A stretch of 64,000 nucleotides of DNA from Oceanimonas baumannii (lineage in GTDB: Bacteria > Pseudomonadota > Gammaproteobacteria > Enterobacterales > Aeromonadaceae): the NCBI RefSeq assembly GCF_002245495.1, contig NZ_NQJF01000001.1, positions 344,080 to 408,079 of the forward strand, written 5' to 3'. Of the stretch, positions 29,775 to 40,353 are shown piece after piece. Both the position numbers and the translations under genes were made by a program. The notes beneath the pieces were generated by a model. That model was given only the letters and a program-made list of their open reading frames with translations. It searched no databases and was not told the DNA's origin. Every line of letters starts with the position of its first letter. Position 1 is the stretch's first letter.

Positions 29775-31409
29775 GTGAACTGGCTTCGCTCACTGACTAT
29801 TGCCAAACGGCTCTATCTCAATCTGTTACTGCTTTCCGCCGGAATACTGGGCGTTACACTGCTGATGCTCTGGTTCTTCTATCAGGGTCTGATCGAGGAA
29901 AAACGGACTCAGACCATGTACCAGGTACAGCAAGCCAGCAGCCTGGTCAGTCATTACTATGCCCAACAGCAGAATGGCCAGCTATCCGAACTCGAAGCCA
30001 GACAGCAGGCCATAACCGCGATCGCCGGTCTGCGCTATGGCAACGATGATTATTTCTGGATCAACGATCATCACCCCCGCATGATCCTGCACCCCATGAA
30101 GCCAGAGCTAAACGGTGATGATCTCAGCGGCTTTGAAGATCCCGACGGCAAACGGCTGTTTGTGGAAATGGTGCGCCAGGTCGAACTGGCCGGCCGGGGG
30201 TTTGTGCACTACCTCTGGCCCAAACCCGGACTCAAAGAACCGGTGCCAAAAATATCTTATGTGCAGTTATTTGAGCCCTGGGGATGGATTATTGGCACCG
30301 GCATTTATATCGACGACGTGGAAAACCAGCTGACGGCGCTGGCCGGCAAGGTCATGCTGATGATGCTCGGACTGGGCGCACTGGCAGTGCTGGTCGCCAT
30401 TGTACTTATCCGCAGCATTCTTAACCCGGTTGGTCAGACCGTTAATGCCCTGCGGGATATTTCTCACGGCGAAGCGGATTTGCGCCGCCGGCTGGATGAA
30501 AGCGGCCGTGACGAAATCACTCAGCTCAGCCAGAGTTTCAACCAGTTCTGTATCCGCCTTGGCGAGACCATTCGCCGGCTGTCCCCGATCAGTCATGAGG
30601 TGGCCGAAGCATCGGGCAGATTGTCGGACATCGTGCGCCATAACCGCCGGGTATCCGAACAGCAATCGGCAGAAACCGAGCAAGTGGCCACGGCCATGCA
30701 GGAAATGCTGGCCACCAGCAGCGAAGTAGCCAGCTCTGCCGGACAGGCGGCCAGTGCCAGCCGTGAGTCCTCTCTTGCTGCCGAACAGGGCTCACAGCAA
30801 GTCAGCCATACTTGCGAGCATTCATCATCTCTGGTGGATGAGTTGAGTCAGGCCCAGCACCGGCTGGGGGCTCTGACCGAACGAACCAAGGAGATCGGCA
30901 CCGTGCTGGAAGTTATCCGCACTATTGCCGAGCAGACCAATCTGCTGGCCCTGAATGCCGCCATTGAAGCCGCCCGGGCCGGTGAGCAGGGCCGGGGTTT
31001 TGCCGTGGTGGCCGACGAGGTCCGTGAGCTGGCCACCCGCACCCAAAGTTCCACCAATGAGATTGAGCAAATTATTCACGGGCTGCAGCAGGAATCGGAC
31101 GACACCGTCACCCGCATGCAAACCCTGATGCAGCGGGCAGAACAAACCCGGGGCAGCGCCGTTCAGGCAGGCGAAGCGCTGGCCACCATTACCGGGCACA
31201 TGCAACTGATTAATGACATGAATAATCAGATTGCGACCGCTGCCGAACAACAGCGTCAGACCACAGAAGAAATGAGTCGCAACCTGTGCCGGCTGAGCGA
31301 GCTGGCCGAAGAGGTTCGCCACAAAACCCATGAAACCGACAGCGCCGGTGAGGCTCTGCTCAACCTGGGACGGCGTCTGTCAGCAGAAGTTGACGGTTTT
31401 AAGGCCTGA
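29775..31409 (+). CDS. Methyl-accepting chemotaxis protein, sCache_2 type
   Basis: This 544-aa chemoreceptor has a membrane helix (about residues 12-34), a periplasmic single-Cache domain (about 35-188; [19 protein letters not shown]), a second helix (about 192-212), a HAMP domain and the signalling hairpin. The tip is [20 protein letters not shown] (about residues 385-404). The likely start is GTG 29775 after AAAGGA. No CheB/CheR tether (NWETF) is visible at the C-terminus. The ligand is unknown; this Cache type often senses small organic acids. Confidence 0.93.
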   Translation: MNWLRSLTIAKRLYLNLLLLSAGILGVTLLMLWFFYQGLIEEKRTQTMYQVQQASSLVSHYYAQQQNGQLSELEARQQAITAIAGLRYGNDDYFWINDHHPRMILHPMKPELNGDDLSGFEDPDGKRLFVEMVRQVELAGRGFVHYLWPKPGLKEPVPKISYVQLFEPWGWIIGTGIYIDDVENQLTALAGKVMLMMLGLGALAVLVAIVLIRSILNPVGQTVNALRDISHGEADLRRRLDESGRDEITQLSQSFNQFCIRLGETIRRLSPISHEVAEASGRLSDIVRHNRRVSEQQSAETEQVATAMQEMLATSSEVASSAGQAASASRESSLAAEQGSQQVSHTCEHSSSLVDELSQAQHRLGALTERTKEIGTVLEVIRTIAEQTNLLALNAAIEAARAGEQGRGFAVVADEVRELATRTQSSTNEIEQIIHGLQQESDDTVTRMQTLMQRAEQTRGSAVQAGEALATITGHMQLINDMNNQIATAAEQQRQTTEEMSRNLCRLSELAEEVRHKTHETDSAGEALLNLGRRLSAEVDGFKA

Positions 31410-31494
31410 ACTCCCGAAGTTTTGAGCCCGGCAATGGATAACACCGGCGCTGGCAGGGTAAGCTTGAACTCTTGTTTTCCTTGCCGGTGATTTC

Positions 31495-32958
31495 ATGACT
31501 TCCATTCGCACTCTGGCCCCGGAAACACTCTGGGGCTTTTTTGACACCATTTGCAGTATTCCGCACCCCTCCGGCCACGAGGCCGCCTTACGCAGCTGGA
31601 TAAGCAACTGGGCTGATGGCCAGGGGCTGCCTGTACTGCAGGATGAGGTGGGCAACCTGATCATTAAAAAGCCGGCCAGCCCGGGGATGGAAAACCGTAA
31701 AGGTGTGGTGCTGCAGGCACACCTGGACATGGTGCCTCAGGCCAATGCCGGCACCGAACACGACTTTACTCAGGACCCGATCCGTCCCCGGATTGACGGC
31801 GACTGGGTGTGTGCCAGCGGAACCACGCTGGGAGCAGACAACGGGATTGGCATGGCCGCCTGCCTGGCAGTGCTGGCCGATCCGGCGCTGATCCACGGCC
31901 CTCTGGAGGTCCTGCTGACCGTGGATGAAGAAAGTGGCATGACCGGTGCCTTTGGCCTGCAACCCGGCTGGCTTGAAGGGGAAATTCTGCTGAACACCGA
32001 TTCGGAGCAAGACGGTGATGTCTATATAGGCTGTGCCGGCGGCGTGGACGCCAACATCACCCTTCCCTATCAGGCCGAGCCAGTGCCCGCCGGATACCAG
32101 GCCTTTCTGCTGACCATTTCCGGCCTGCGCGGCGGCCACTCCGGCATCAATATTCATGAAGGCCGGGCCAGTGCCAACAAGCTGCTGGCCGAGCTGATGC
32201 ATCAGGTTACCGAACATACCGATGCACGGCTGGCATCCCTGAGTGGTGGCACCCTGCGCAATGCCATTGCCCGTGAAGCTGCAGCCCTGCTGGTGGTACC
32301 CGCGAGCGACAGCGAGCGGCTACAGGAGCTGCTGGTAACGCATCAGCAACACTATTCCACCGAGTTTGCCGGGGTAGATGATTTTATTCGCCTCGAGCTG
32401 AATGCCGCCGAATTGCCTGCCCGGGTCATGAGCCGGGTCATGCAACAAAAGCTGACCCGCGCCATGCTGGCCTGCCCTCATGGTGTCATGGCCATGAGCC
32501 GAGACATGCCGGACGTCACCCAGACGTCGACCAACCTGGGGGTGATTGAAACCCGGGATGACCACGTGCATGTGCAATGCCTGATCCGCTCTCTCAACAA
32601 TGCCGGCCGCGACCGGGTGGCAGCCATGACCGCCGCCGTGTTTGAACTGGCCGGCGCCACTGTGGCCTTCGATGGCGCTTATCCGGGCTGGCAACCCAAC
32701 CCGGACTCACCGATCATGAAGCTGGTGCTGGATACACATCATGAGGTATTCGGTGCCCTGCCAGCGGTCAAGGTCATCCATGCCGGGCTGGAGTGCGGCC
32801 TGCTGGGTAATGTTTATCCGCACTGGGACATGGTGTCTTTCGGCCCTACCATTCAGGGAGCACATTCGCCGGACGAGCGGGTCAACATAACAGCGGTAGC
32901 CCGTTTCTGGCAGCTTCTGATCCGGGTACTGGAGCAAACACCCGAGCGCGTCAGTTGA
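31495..32958 (+). CDS. pepD: Aminoacyl-histidine dipeptidase (PepD)
   Basis: This 487-aa M20-family metallopeptidase hydrolyses Xaa-His dipeptides such as carnosine. Metal-binding and active-site segments are visible: VVLQAHLDMVPQ, GADNGIGMA, VDEESGMTGAFGL and HAGLECGLL. Length equals the family standard (E. coli 485 aa). It is monocistronic. A gpt-proximal location is also seen for pepD in E. coli. Confidence 0.96.
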   Translation: MTSIRTLAPETLWGFFDTICSIPHPSGHEAALRSWISNWADGQGLPVLQDEVGNLIIKKPASPGMENRKGVVLQAHLDMVPQANAGTEHDFTQDPIRPRIDGDWVCASGTTLGADNGIGMAACLAVLADPALIHGPLEVLLTVDEESGMTGAFGLQPGWLEGEILLNTDSEQDGDVYIGCAGGVDANITLPYQAEPVPAGYQAFLLTISGLRGGHSGINIHEGRASANKLLAELMHQVTEHTDARLASLSGGTLRNAIAREAAALLVVPASDSERLQELLVTHQQHYSTEFAGVDDFIRLELNAAELPARVMSRVMQQKLTRAMLACPHGVMAMSRDMPDVTQTSTNLGVIETRDDHVHVQCLIRSLNNAGRDRVAAMTAAVFELAGATVAFDGAYPGWQPNPDSPIMKLVLDTHHEVFGALPAVKVIHAGLECGLLGNVYPHWDMVSFGPTIQGAHSPDERVNITAVARFWQLLIRVLEQTPERVS

Positions 32959-33039
32959 CGACAAAAAGCCCGTACCGGGACATGTTCAGCCTACCGTTTT
33001 TCGCTTATGATCCGGCCAGTATCCTTATGGAGGTGCGTG

Positions 33040-33387
33040 ATGAAAACAACATCCCTGTTACTGCTGAGCGCGCTGGTGGCCACACCGGTACTGGCCGACA
33101 ATATTCTCAGCCGGGCCGTCGACTTTGGCCGCGAGCTGCTCGACGAAACCCGCAAGCTGGCCCCCGGAATACAGAACGATCACAGTTCCCATGTCCGTCA
33201 GCAACATCGCGCCCATCCTGACGATGGCCGCGACAGCCCGGCTCTGGAGCCGGGACAAATGCCCGCTGACGAGCCCCCCCCCACTCAGGCAGGCTCCCCT
33301 GCTGCCGTGGTAGGCAACTCGCAACCGGCGTCTACCCCCCCACCAAGCAACCAGGGCTGGTTTGTAGAAGAAGATCATATGAAATGA
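33040..33387 (+). CDS. Hypothetical secreted proline-rich protein
   Basis: This 115-aa protein has a typical signal peptide (SALVATPVLADN, cleavage after ALA near residue 20). The mature part has a short helical region, then a His/Asp-rich stretch and a Pro-rich low-complexity C-terminal half (PPPTQAGSP, STPPPSNQ). ATG 33040 has a GGAGGTG site. No known domain is evident. Confidence 0.6.
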   Translation: MKTTSLLLLSALVATPVLADNILSRAVDFGRELLDETRKLAPGIQNDHSSHVRQQHRAHPDDGRDSPALEPGQMPADEPPPTQAGSPAAVVGNSQPASTPPPSNQGWFVEEDHMK

Positions 33388-33390
33388 GCA

Positions 33391-33410
33391 GGAGCCGGGT
33401 TCCCGGCTCC
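33391..33410. terminator. Hairpin between convergent genes
   Basis: An 8-bp stem (GGAGCCGG / CCGGCTCC) with a GTTC loop lies between the small secreted-protein gene and dinB, which converge. It is a likely shared terminator. Confidence 0.65.
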
Positions 33411-33416
33411 CTGATT

Positions 33417-34463
33417 TCACTCGCCCCATTCAAGCCCGAGCTGCACACCGCTGTCTTCGCCCGCGAGCTCCAGGCTCATACCGACCAGTCTTACCCCACG
33501 GCCTCCGGCCCTTGTCCAGGCCTGCTCACAGAGTTTCAGTGCCGAGCCGAGCTCCGGCACTGTAGTACGCCGTGATAATGTGGTTTGCTCAAAGTCTTCA
33601 AACTTGAGTTTGATACACAAACCGCAGACCGCCCGCCGGTTCAGTCGCCGCAACAATTCGGGCCAGAGCCGCTGCAATACTTCCTGCCCCTGTTCCACCG
33701 CATAAATATCCGCTGCCAGGGTGGTTTCCACCCCCACCGATTTGCGCACCCGGTTGACCTGTACCGGCCGCTCGTCAATGCCTTGCGCCCGCTGCCATAA
33801 CAGATGCCCGAATTTTCCGAAACGGCGCACCAGCATGTCTTCGCCGGCATCCACCGCCTGGGCACAGGTATGTAGCCCCATGGCGGCCAGCTTCTCTGCC
33901 GTCTTTTTCCCCACCCCGGGAATGTGACTGAGCGTCAGCCCGCAGACATAATCCGCCACCTTTGCCGGCGGCAGCACAAACAGCCCGTCAGGCTTGTTTT
34001 CCTCCGAGGCGATTTTGGCCAGAAACTTGTTGGGGGCCACGCCCGCTGACGCCGTCAGTTGCAGCTCGTCGCGAATGGCCCGGCGGATATCTTCCGCGAT
34101 CAGGGTAGCACTGCCGCCAAACAACGGGCTGCCGCTCACATCCAGATAGGCTTCGTCGAGGGAAAGGGGCTCTACCCGCTCGGTGTAACGATGAAAAATG
34201 ACACGTATTTGCTGCGAAACCCGCTTGTATTCCGCCATATTACCGGGGATCAACAATAATCCGGGACACAGCCGCAGCGCCTGATGGCTGGGCATGGCCG
34301 AGCGCACACCATACTGGCGGGCCGGATAGTTACAGGTGGCAATCACCCCTCGCCGGCTGGCGCTGCCGCCAATAGCCAGCGGAATATCCCGCCATTCCGG
34401 ATGGTCCCGCATCTCCACCGCGGCGAAAAAGCAGTCCATGTCCACATGAATGATTTTGCGCAT
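33417..34463 (-). CDS. dinB: DNA polymerase IV
   Basis: This 348-aa Y-family polymerase performs error-prone translesion synthesis. The catalytic segments are visible: IIHVDMDCFFAAVE at the N-terminus and SLDEAYLDV near residue 103. The C-terminus ends in LGLEWGE, so the protein lacks the usual QLxLxF-like clamp-binding tail spelled exactly, although VQLGLEW is close. I see no clear LexA box in the short upstream region. Confidence 0.94.
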   Translation of the reverse strand: MRKIIHVDMDCFFAAVEMRDHPEWRDIPLAIGGSASRRGVIATCNYPARQYGVRSAMPSHQALRLCPGLLLIPGNMAEYKRVSQQIRVIFHRYTERVEPLSLDEAYLDVSGSPLFGGSATLIAEDIRRAIRDELQLTASAGVAPNKFLAKIASEENKPDGLFVLPPAKVADYVCGLTLSHIPGVGKKTAEKLAAMGLHTCAQAVDAGEDMLVRRFGKFGHLLWQRAQGIDERPVQVNRVRKSVGVETTLAADIYAVEQGQEVLQRLWPELLRRLNRRAVCGLCIKLKFEDFEQTTLSRRTTVPELGSALKLCEQAWTRAGGRGVRLVGMSLELAGEDSGVQLGLEWGE

Positions 34464-34567
34464 TAGCCGAAACTGGATAAACAGACAGTAGTTAGATACT
34501 AACCCGTGCGCGATGCGGCGGAAAGCGCCAATTGGGCGTATAAAAAGGGAAAAGCAGAAGGGAAAGT

Positions 34568-34599
34568 CGGCACCGGTAGCTCATGGGCTGTCGGTGCCG
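34568..34599 (-). terminator. nqr operon terminator
   Basis: An 8-bp stem (CGGCACCG / CGGTGCCG) with a 16-base loop lies just beyond nqrM. On the minus strand it is followed by a pyrimidine- and T-rich tail. Confidence 0.7.
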
Positions 34600-34605
34600 G
34601 AACGA

Positions 34606-34830
34606 TCAGATAATGCGGTTTTCTTCCAGCATTTTGCGGCGGGCTTCTTCCTTGGCCATTTTCTTTTTACGGTTGTCACAGGGGTCAGGACAGTCACAGG
34701 CTTTTTCCACGCCAATGCCCCCCAGACCTCCGCAGGATCCGGAAATGGTTTTGCGCTGAATAATATAACCGATGGCCATGGCGGCAACCACCAGGGCAAA
34801 GACTCCGAAGGTAATCAGAAAATACAGCAT
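34606..34830 (-). CDS. nqrM: Na+-NQR maturation protein NqrM
   Basis: This 74-aa protein has one N-terminal membrane helix (about residues 4-24) and a cluster of four cysteines (GSCGG...CDCPDPC), the NqrM/DUF539 signature. It helps deliver Fe for the Fe centre shared by NqrD and NqrE. It directly follows apbE at the end of the nqr operon, the common arrangement. Confidence 0.93.
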   Translation of the reverse strand: MLYFLITFGVFALVVAAMAIGYIIQRKTISGSCGGLGGIGVEKACDCPDPCDNRKKKMAKEEARRKMLEENRII

Positions 34831-34831
34831 A

Positions 34832-35866
34832 TCAACCTCTTAGGTACTTCTCGAAGGCGCTGGACATATCTACCCTGAAACCATCATCCGTCTTGGTTAG
34901 CAGGTAAACCGCCAGCCCGTTCTGCTCGGCATAGGCCAGTGCCTCGTCGGTGCCCATCACCGTCAGCGCTGTTGCCAGGGCGTCCGCCATCATACAGGAC
35001 GGATGGATCACTGTCACCGATGCCAGCCGGTGGGTAATCGGCTTGCCGGTAGCCGGATTGATAGTATGGGAAATGCGCTTACCATCCAGCTCATAGTAAT
35101 TACGGTAGTCGCCTGAGGTCGCCACACTGGTATTGGCCAGGGCCACCACCTGTTGCACCATGCTTTCACCCTGGCCGGGTTTTTCCACCGCAATACGCCA
35201 GTCCTGTCCGTGTGCATTCAGACCACTGGTCCTTACTTCACCACCAATTTCCACCAGATGGTTGGTCAGGCCCTGCTCACTCAGGTATTCCGACACCACA
35301 TCTACGCCAAAGCCCTTGGCAATGGACGACAGGTCGACATAAAGCCCGGGCAGGGATTTTTGCAGATAGTCACCATCAGCTTTGGTGATCACCGACAGGT
35401 GAGCCAGACCGGTCTCAGCCTTGATCTCGGCCAGTTGCTCGGCACTCGGTATATGCGTTGGCCGGGCGTCGGGACCAAAGCCCCACAGGTTGACCAGAGG
35501 GCCGACGGTCACGTCAAGGGCATCGTTGCTGTCCCGCCCCAGTTGCAACGCGGCAGTCACCACCTTGGCGGTATCGCTTGATACCTTAAAGGGAGCCTCG
35601 CCCCGATACTGGTTAAAACGGCTCAGCTCGGAGTGTTCACGATAAGTGGACATTTGATCATTGACCAATTCCAGCCGGCGGTCGATTTCAGCCTGCAATA
35701 CCTCGGCCTGGCTGTCACCGGCACCCACTACTTTAACAGAATAGTAAGTACCCATGGTGTTGCCGGTCAGGTGCAGCTGAGCAGCAATATCGTCTGCCGG
35801 CCGGCAGGCCGCCAATAAAAAGGCCAGCCCCAAAGGGGCCAGCCAGTTGATTACGCGAATCATCAT
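34832..35866 (-). CDS. apbE: FAD:protein FMN transferase ApbE
   Basis: This 344-aa lipoprotein (lipobox LAAC, Cys21) attaches FMN covalently to Thr in SGAT motifs. In this operon its targets would be NqrB and NqrC. Conserved segments include TGNTMGTYYSVKV, VDLSSIAKGFGVDVV and SHTINPATGKPI. It lies between nqrF and nqrM. Confidence 0.95.
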   Translation of the reverse strand: MMIRVINWLAPLGLAFLLAACRPADDIAAQLHLTGNTMGTYYSVKVVGAGDSQAEVLQAEIDRRLELVNDQMSTYREHSELSRFNQYRGEAPFKVSSDTAKVVTAALQLGRDSNDALDVTVGPLVNLWGFGPDARPTHIPSAEQLAEIKAETGLAHLSVITKADGDYLQKSLPGLYVDLSSIAKGFGVDVVSEYLSEQGLTNHLVEIGGEVRTSGLNAHGQDWRIAVEKPGQGESMVQQVVALANTSVATSGDYRNYYELDGKRISHTINPATGKPITHRLASVTVIHPSCMMADALATALTVMGTDEALAYAEQNGLAVYLLTKTDDGFRVDMSSAFEKYLRG

Positions 35867-35872
35867 TTATGA

Positions 35873-37096
35873 TTAACCACCAAAGTCATCCAGCATGATG
35901 TTTTCGTCTTCAACGCCCAGGTTCTTGAGCATGTTGATAACGGCCGCGTTCATCACGGGCGGTCCACACATGTAGAATTCACAATCTTCAGGCGCGTCGT
36001 GATCCTTCAGATAGTTCTCGAACAGTACATTGTGGATGAAGCCGGTGTAACCGTCCCAGTTATCATCGGGTTGCGGATCACTCAGTGCCACGTGCCACTG
36101 GAAGTTCTCGCACTGCTCCTGCAGACCGTCAAAGTCTTCCACGTAGAACATTTCTCGCTTGGAGCGAGCACCGTACCAGAAGCTGATTTTACGCTTGGAG
36201 TTCAGACGCTTGAGCTGGTCGAAGATGTGTGAACGCATCGGGGCCATACCGGCACCACCACCGATAAACACCATTTCAGCATCGGTGTCCTTGGCGAAGA
36301 ACTCACCGAAGGGACCGGAAATAGTGGCTTTATCACCGGCCTTCAGCGACCAGATGTAGGAAGACATCTTGCCGGGAGGGGCAGTCCAGTTGCTGGGCGG
36401 CGGCGTGGCAATCCGCACGTTCAGCATAATGATGCCTTCTTCTTCCGGATAGTTGGCCATGGAGTAGGCACGAATGGTTTCTTCGTCTACCTTGGACTCC
36501 AGTTCAAAGATCTTGAACTTGTCCCAGTCTTCACGGTATTCCTCGGGCACGTCGAAGTCTTTGTACTTCACATGGTGAGCCGGCGCTTCAATCTGAATAT
36601 AACCACCAGCACGGAAAGGCACGCTTTCGCCGTTGGGGATCTTCAGCTTGAGTTCTTTAATGAAGGTGGCCTTGTTATCGTTAGAAATAACTTCACAATC
36701 CCACTTCTTGATACCGAATACTTCTTCCGGCAGCTCGATCTTCATGTCCTGCTTGACGTTCACCTGACAGGACAGACGCTCGCCGTGGCGGGCTTCGCCC
36801 TTGGAGATATGATCCAGCTCGGTCGGCAGAATTTCACCGCCACCGTCCAGTACGCGCACACGGCACTGGCCACAGGAACCACCGCCACCACAGGCAGAAG
36901 ATACAAAGATACCGTTGGCCGCCAGGGCACCCAGCAATTTAACACCGGCACCGGATGTGATCGCCTTGTCGGGATCGTCATTGATGCTGATAGTCACATC
37001 CCCTTCCGCGACGAGCTTGGACTTGGCAAACAGAATGATGCTTACCAGGGCCAGCACGATCACGGTGAACATGACCACGCCTAGAATGATTTCCAT
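35873..37096 (-). CDS. nqrF: Na+-NQR subunit F (NADH dehydrogenase)
   Basis: This 407-aa subunit has an N-terminal membrane helix, a 2Fe-2S ferredoxin domain with [14 protein letters not shown], and a C-terminal FAD/NADH reductase domain ([30 protein letters not shown]). It is the entry point for electrons from NADH. It ends with the conserved [10 protein letters not shown]. Confidence 0.97.
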   Translation of the reverse strand: MEIILGVVMFTVIVLALVSIILFAKSKLVAEGDVTISINDDPDKAITSGAGVKLLGALAANGIFVSSACGGGGSCGQCRVRVLDGGGEILPTELDHISKGEARHGERLSCQVNVKQDMKIELPEEVFGIKKWDCEVISNDNKATFIKELKLKIPNGESVPFRAGGYIQIEAPAHHVKYKDFDVPEEYREDWDKFKIFELESKVDEETIRAYSMANYPEEEGIIMLNVRIATPPPSNWTAPPGKMSSYIWSLKAGDKATISGPFGEFFAKDTDAEMVFIGGGAGMAPMRSHIFDQLKRLNSKRKISFWYGARSKREMFYVEDFDGLQEQCENFQWHVALSDPQPDDNWDGYTGFIHNVLFENYLKDHDAPEDCEFYMCGPPVMNAAVINMLKNLGVEDENIMLDDFGG

Positions 37097-37122
37097 CGTT
37101 TATTCCTTTTCCGTCACTGGGT

Positions 37123-37719
37123 TTACAGAGAAATGCCAGAGAAAGACATGAAGCCAAGGGCCATCAGGCCTGCGGAAATAAAGGTGATCCCCAGGCCACG
37201 CAGACCCGCGGGCACATCCGCATACTTCATCTTCTCACGCAAACCGGCCAGCAACACGATGGCCAGCATCCAGCCCACACCGGAACCAAAACCGTAGACG
37301 ATGGACTCGCCGAAGTTATAGTCCCGTTGAACCATGAACGACACGCCACCAAAGATGGCACAGTTCACGGTGATCAGCGGCAGGAAGATGCCCAGGGCGT
37401 TGTATAGTGCCGGGAAGAACTTGTCCAGGGTCATTTCCAGGATCTGCACCAGCGCCGCGATTACCCCGATAAAGGTAATGAAGTTCAGGAAGCTCAGATC
37501 CACGCCTTCAGCCATGGCACCGTCTTTCAGAATGAAGTTGTAGATCAGGTTATTCACCGGTACCGCAATGGTCAGTACCACAATAACCGCTACACCCAGG
37601 CCAAAAGACGTTTTTACCTTTTTGGATACCGCCAGAAAGGTACACATACCCAGGAAGAAGGCCAGCGCCAGGTTCTCAATGAACACGGCACGAACAAACA
37701 GACTCAGATAATGTTCCAT
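37123..37719 (-). CDS. nqrE: Na+-NQR subunit E
   Basis: This 198-aa integral membrane subunit has six helices and starts [21 protein letters not shown]. Together with NqrD it binds the membrane-embedded iron centre; a Cys in [12 protein letters not shown] is in the expected position. The gene follows nqrD by 3 bases. Confidence 0.97.
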   Translation of the reverse strand: MEHYLSLFVRAVFIENLALAFFLGMCTFLAVSKKVKTSFGLGVAVIVVLTIAVPVNNLIYNFILKDGAMAEGVDLSFLNFITFIGVIAALVQILEMTLDKFFPALYNALGIFLPLITVNCAIFGGVSFMVQRDYNFGESIVYGFGSGVGWMLAIVLLAGLREKMKYADVPAGLRGLGITFISAGLMALGFMSFSGISL

Positions 37720-37722
37720 CGT

Positions 37723-38355
37723 TTACTCCTTGGCCTCCACCTGCTCGGGGCGGAAGGTACGCAGTACCCAGATAAAGCCACCAATGATAAAGAAGGCGCT
37801 CGGCGGCAGCAGCAGCAGACCGTTGGCCTGATACCAGCCACCGTTTTTGATCAGCGGCAGGATTTCGATGCCAAACCAGGTACCGGAGCCGAACAGCTCA
37901 CGTACGGTAGCCACTACCAGCAGGATCAGGCCATAGCCCAGGCCATTACCGATACCGTCCAGGAAGGACATCATGGGCGGGCTCTTCATGGCGTAGGCTT
38001 CGGCACGACCCATTACGATACAGTTGGTAATGATCAGGCCAACAAATACCGACAACTGCTTGGAGATGTCATAGGCATAGGCTTTCAGGATCTGGTCAAC
38101 CACAATTACCAGAGAAGCGATGATCGCCATCTGGGCAATAATCCGTACCGAGTTGGGGATCTGGTTGCGGATAAGCGAGATAAACAGGTTGGAAAACGCT
38201 GTTACCGCAATTACCGCCAGCGACATAACGAATGCCGTCTGCATCTGCGAAGTCACCGCCAGGGCAGAACAGATACCCAGCACCTGAAGGGCGATGGGGT
38301 TGTTGCCAATGATGGGACCGAACAGAACCTTTTTCATTTCAGCTTTATCAGCCAT
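37723..38355 (-). CDS. nqrD: Na+-NQR subunit D
   Basis: This 210-aa membrane subunit is homologous to NqrE in inverted topology ([40 protein letters not shown]), with the Cys of ITNCIVMGR the expected iron ligand. It overlaps nqrC by 8 bases. Confidence 0.97.
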   Translation of the reverse strand: MADKAEMKKVLFGPIIGNNPIALQVLGICSALAVTSQMQTAFVMSLAVIAVTAFSNLFISLIRNQIPNSVRIIAQMAIIASLVIVVDQILKAYAYDISKQLSVFVGLIITNCIVMGRAEAYAMKSPPMMSFLDGIGNGLGYGLILLVVATVRELFGSGTWFGIEILPLIKNGGWYQANGLLLLPPSAFFIIGGFIWVLRTFRPEQVEAKE

Positions 38356-39118
38356 TGTTCAGTTCTCCTTCACGAACCTTGGCCAGGAAAGGACCAAAGC
38401 CCTTGTCACCCAACCAGAATTCAAAGGTTTTTTGCACACCGTCGGAGGTCAGCGTAGCACCGGACAGGCCATCTACACTGGAGGGAGCACCCTGAGGAGC
38501 ACCGCCTTTCACCACTTTCAGTGCCGGCTCGCCATTTTCGTTATACAGTTTCTTGCCGACGAACTGGGCACGCCAGTTGGGGTTTTCCACTTCACCGCCG
38601 AGCCCGGGAGTTTCACCCTGCTCGTAGTAAGTGATGCCCTTGATGGTGTTGCCATCGGGTGCTACTGCCACAAAAGCGTACATGGTGGACCACAGGCCCT
38701 GACCGTGTACCGGCAGAATGATGCTGTCCAGGTTACCGTTTTCATCTTTGGCCAGGTAAACCGGGGCCAGATTGGCACGGCGGCGAATGCCGGCCGGGTC
38801 TTCTTCCGACGCCAGCTTGATGCTGGTGGCCGGATCCTTGGCGGCATTACGCTGGTTGTAACCGGCAACAGCCTGTTCGGAAAGCTCACCGCTGTCCAGG
38901 TCGACCAGACGGGCGTCAATGAAGCGGTCGTAGGTTTCCGCAACATTGTCCCGGCCCAGGCCGGCTACGTCCACGATATTGGTCTGCACGTCCAGCGCCT
39001 GGTTGCGCTGCTGGATCGGCTTCAACGATACGGCAGCACCGGATACGATGATGGAGCAGACCAGGCACAGGCCGCCGACAACGGCAAAGGTTCTGCCGAT
39101 AGTTTCTTTCTTAGCCAC
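38348..39118 (-). CDS. nqrC: Na+-NQR subunit C
   Basis: This 256-aa subunit has an N-terminal membrane helix (about residues 11-31) and a periplasmic FMN-binding domain. The motif [11 protein letters not shown] carries the Thr that receives covalent FMN from ApbE. It overlaps nqrB by 8 bases and nqrD by 8 bases. Confidence 0.97.
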   Translation of the reverse strand: MAKKETIGRTFAVVGGLCLVCSIIVSGAAVSLKPIQQRNQALDVQTNIVDVAGLGRDNVAETYDRFIDARLVDLDSGELSEQAVAGYNQRNAAKDPATSIKLASEEDPAGIRRRANLAPVYLAKDENGNLDSIILPVHGQGLWSTMYAFVAVAPDGNTIKGITYYEQGETPGLGGEVENPNWRAQFVGKKLYNENGEPALKVVKGGAPQGAPSSVDGLSGATLTSDGVQKTFEFWLGDKGFGPFLAKVREGELNNG

Positions 39119-40349
39119 GGGCCAGCCTCCGTTTGATGTTTGCCTGAACCACGAAGTGATCGAACAGGGGGGCGAACAGGTTGGCGAACAGAATGGCCAG
39201 CATCATGCCTTCAGGGAAGGCCGGGTTGACCACACGGATCAGTACCACCATGACGCCGATCAGCGCGCCGTACCACCACTTGCCCTTATTGGTAAAGGAA
39301 GCAGATACCGGGTCGGTCGCCATGAACATCATGCCGAAAGCAAAACCACCCAGCACCAGGTGCCAGTACCAGGGCATGGAGAACATGGCATTGGTGTCGG
39401 AACCAATCAGATTGAACAGGGTCGCGGTGGCCACCATACCGATCATCACACCGGCCACAATACGCCAGGAGGCAATGCCCAGATAAATGATGAACAGGCC
39501 GCCGATCAAAATGGCCAGGGTAGACACTTCACCGATGGAGCCCTGAATGTTACCAATAAAGGCGTCCATCCAGCTGATGGCAGTGCCGGAATTGACATCC
39601 ATCAGGGCAGCCTGACCGCCTGCAGCCCATTGGCCCAGAGCAGTGGCACCGGAGAAGCCGTCTACGGCAGTCCATACGGTGTCGCCGGAAATTTCAGCCG
39701 GATAGGCGAAGAACAGGAAGGCACGACCCGCCAGTGCCGGGTTAAGGAAGTTTTTGCCGGTACCGCCAAAAATTTCCTTGGCCATGACCACACCAAAGGT
39801 GATACCCAGCGCCGCCTGCCACAGGGGCAGAGTGGCAGGGACGATCAGGGCAAACAGCACGGAAGTCACAAAGAAGCCTTCGTTCACTTCGTGCTTGCGC
39901 ACGCTTGCGAACAGCACTTCCCAGAAACCACCGACCGCAAATACGGTCAGATAGATGGGCAGGAAGTAGGTAGCACCCAGCAGCATTTTACTGCCCCAGC
40001 CGGCCCCTTCGCCCAGGGTTGCCCCCAGGCCGCTGGCCAGGCTGTAACGCCAGTTTCCGTCAATCACTCCAGCCAGATCGGCAGGGCTGTACATGCTGGT
40101 GAGGGCCGCAATAGCCTGGCCACCGGCGTTGTACATACCAAAGAACATGGCCGGAAAAGTGGCCATCCACACCATGATCATGATGCGCTTCAGGTCGATG
40201 CTGTCACGTACATGGGAGGATTTACGGGTAACCATACCCGGGGTGTAAAGTACGGTAGCAACCGCTTCGTACAGGGCATAAAACTTTTCATATTTGCCGC
40301 CCGGCTCGAAGTGATGCTCCATATTTTCCAGAGTCTGCTTCAAACTCAT
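39111..40349 (-). CDS. nqrB: Na+-NQR subunit B
   Basis: This 412-aa membrane subunit contains the riboflavin site and the sodium path. [13 protein letters not shown] contains the covalent FMN site (SGAT). ATG 40349 ([18 protein letters not shown]) is the family start, 4 bases after the nqrA stop; an upstream in-frame codon would add seven atypical residues. Confidence 0.97.
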   Translation of the reverse strand: MSLKQTLENMEHHFEPGGKYEKFYALYEAVATVLYTPGMVTRKSSHVRDSIDLKRIMIMVWMATFPAMFFGMYNAGGQAIAALTSMYSPADLAGVIDGNWRYSLASGLGATLGEGAGWGSKMLLGATYFLPIYLTVFAVGGFWEVLFASVRKHEVNEGFFVTSVLFALIVPATLPLWQAALGITFGVVMAKEIFGGTGKNFLNPALAGRAFLFFAYPAEISGDTVWTAVDGFSGATALGQWAAGGQAALMDVNSGTAISWMDAFIGNIQGSIGEVSTLAILIGGLFIIYLGIASWRIVAGVMIGMVATATLFNLIGSDTNAMFSMPWYWHLVLGGFAFGMMFMATDPVSASFTNKGKWWYGALIGVMVVLIRVVNPAFPEGMMLAILFANLFAPLFDHFVVQANIKRRLARG

Positions 40350-40353
40350 TTTA

